From: an uncultured Oscillospiraceae bacterium
GTDB taxonomy: Bacteria > Bacillota > Clostridia > Oscillospirales > Oscillospiraceae
Assembly: GCA_910579725.1 (NCBI GenBank)
Contig: CAJTUD010000002.1
Location: forward strand, 58,224 to 63,764
Length of the DNA: 5,541 nucleotides
Reading direction: 5' to 3'
The notes beneath the pieces are model-generated. The model was not told where the DNA came from, did not search any database, and was given only the letters and a program-made list of their open reading frames with translations. Below are positions 4,603 to 5,541 of the stretch, piece by piece; position 1 is the stretch's first letter; each line of letters opens with the position of its first letter. A program made the position numbers and the translations under genes.

Positions 4603-5502
4603 ATGAGTGAAAACACCCAAAACGAAGAGTCCAAAGTGGAAGAGTCCGCAATGGAAGAGTCCAACGAGGAGCCCAAAACAGAAAAAGTAAAGAAAGAAAA
4701 AGTCAAGAAGGAAAAGCCCCCAAAGGAGAAAAAGGACAAGAAAGCTCCCAAAATGAAAAAATGCTCCGCCTGTCATGAGGAGATTCCCAAAAAAGCAAAA
4801 ATCTGCCCTCACTGCGCGGCCAAGCAAAAGGGTGCTCCTGTGCCCGTCATTCTGGTAGCCGTTCTGCTGCTTTTAATGATGACAAGCGTTTCCATCCTCT
4901 TTTTCAATTTTCCTGTGGCCCCGCCCTTTGAAGTTCCTTTCGGCCGTAAGCCGATCTCTGATACCACACTGGGCACCGGGATGCAGCTGACAAAAGAGCA
5001 GGAAGAGGCCATGCTGCCCGTTCTCGAGGAGTGCGGCTTTACCAGGATCAGCGACGTGCAGATGTTGACCCACGACGATGAAATCACCACTTACATCATC
5101 CATGACACCGAAACCATCCGGTATCTGGAGGGAGATATTGTCGCCGAAGTGGATAGCGCCAGCAAGGTTCTCAGGGCCATCACTTATAAGGAAAACGACA
5201 TCTATCTCAGCGGACATCTGATTACGCCGGTCACGGAGTTTTATCTGGACGGTGCGCAGCGGGACGTGTACCTCTCTGCCTGTCTGGATGCGGTCCGCGC
5301 CCGGCTGGAGGTGCCGGAAGCCGCCGTATTCCCCTCTAAGAGCGGCTGGCAGTACAGCATGGACGGCGACAAGGTAACTGTAAACTCTACTGTCACTGTC
5401 AAAACCGCGTCTGGTCAGGAGTCTACCCGACCCTTCCGTGTGGAATTTGAAGGCGGCTCCTTCGTGTCCTTTGCCTTTCTGGATACTGGCGCGGGGAACT
5501 AA
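4603..5502 (+). CDS. Zinc-ribbon, single-pass membrane protein with an extracytoplasmic domain, unknown function
   Basis: The product has 299 residues. Residues 1-27 are rich in glutamate, residues 28-53 are rich in lysine, and both look disordered. Cys54, Cys57, Cys68 and Cys71 (CSAC, ten residues, CPHC) form a classic zinc ribbon. A membrane helix follows (about 80-102), so the tail and zinc ribbon should be cytoplasmic and residues 103-299 outside. The outer part is alpha/beta-like. Its end (LEVPEAAVFPSKSGW, 235-249, then DGDKVTVNSTVTV and RPFRVEF) resembles a domain I recall at the C terminus of other Firmicutes zinc-ribbon membrane proteins. Cys144 and Cys227 could form a disulfide. The ATG at 4603 is chosen from AGAGG (4590-4594), 8 nt before it, and because an in-frame ATG at 4429 lies upstream of the promoter. 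It is divergent from the anchored/secreted operon. Coding and topology are well supported; the role is unknown. Confidence 0.8.
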   Translation: MSENTQNEESKVEESAMEESNEEPKTEKVKKEKVKKEKPPKEKKDKKAPKMKKCSACHEEIPKKAKICPHCAAKQKGAPVPVILVAVLLLLMMTSVSILFFNFPVAPPFEVPFGRKPISDTTLGTGMQLTKEQEEAMLPVLEECGFTRISDVQMLTHDDEITTYIIHDTETIRYLEGDIVAEVDSASKVLRAITYKENDIYLSGHLITPVTEFYLDGAQRDVYLSACLDAVRARLEVPEAAVFPSKSGWQYSMDGDKVTVNSTVTVKTASGQESTRPFRVEFEGGSFVSFAFLDTGAGN

Positions 5503-5512
5503 CGACCGTCAT

Positions 5513-5532
5513 TCATACAGAACATCATACAG
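5513..5532. repeat. Short direct repeat TCATACAG at the window edge
   Basis: TCATACAG occurs at 5513-5520 and 5525-5532, a 12-bp period, just after the zinc-ribbon gene. CATACAGTAT (5526-5535) also occurs at 4163-4172, at the start of the leftward operon. The 39 bases after the stop codon hold no clear terminator. Two copies of 8 bp are little evidence, and the right edge cuts off any continuation. Confidence 0.2.
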
Positions 5533-5541
5533 TATAGTCAG

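Noticed and set aside
4403..4651. Minus-strand frame of 82 codons across the zinc-ribbon gene start
   Set aside because: It overlaps the promoter and start of the plus-strand gene, with no ribosome site or motif; the Phe/Leu-rich part is the complement of lysine/glutamate codons.

Overview
The window looks like chromosomal DNA from a Gram-positive anaerobe of the class Clostridia, perhaps Oscillospiraceae-like. This is inferred from purine-rich ribosome binding sites (AAAGGA, GAGGAGG, AAAGGAG), sigma-A promoters with perfect or near-perfect TATAAT boxes (two with an extended TG), mixed GC content, and secreted and membrane protein types that I know mainly from Firmicutes. No rRNA, tRNA, CRISPR array, insertion sequence or phage gene is visible. 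There are five protein genes, one cut by the left edge.

Left part (1-1385, minus strand): a DEAD-box RNA helicase of RhlE type with every core motif intact and a long proline/arginine-rich tail that runs off the window. Its promoter and two operator-like palindromes lie in the 1386-1703 gap. That gap also carries the divergent promoter of the next gene.

Middle (1704-2765, plus strand): a 353-residue polytopic membrane protein of the EpsG family (Wzy-like polysaccharide polymerase group). It stands alone, with no glycosyltransferase or transporter beside it here. It converges on the next minus-strand operon. A 13-bp GC-rich hairpin at 2877-2907 is the likely shared terminator, although it lacks a good U-tract on either strand.

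Right part (2975-5502): three envelope proteins of unknown function. Two are read leftward as an operon. The first encodes a 171-residue single-pass membrane protein of a family I recognise as common but unnamed in Clostridia. The second encodes a 200-residue secreted protein with a signal peptide and a beta-rich body. The operon promoter at 4194-4222 is of good quality. The third gene is divergent (plus strand) and encodes a 299-residue protein with an acidic then lysine-rich cytosolic tail, a four-cysteine zinc ribbon, one membrane helix and an outside domain. Its promoter (4496-4524) is close to consensus. The roughly 270-bp gap between the two divergent promoters is AT-rich on the left and GC-rich on the right, with no gene I can support.

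The genes do not form one known pathway. The candidate for something undescribed is the anchored/secreted protein pair at 2975-4145, possibly with the zinc-ribbon membrane protein. That link rests only on proximity and shared envelope location.
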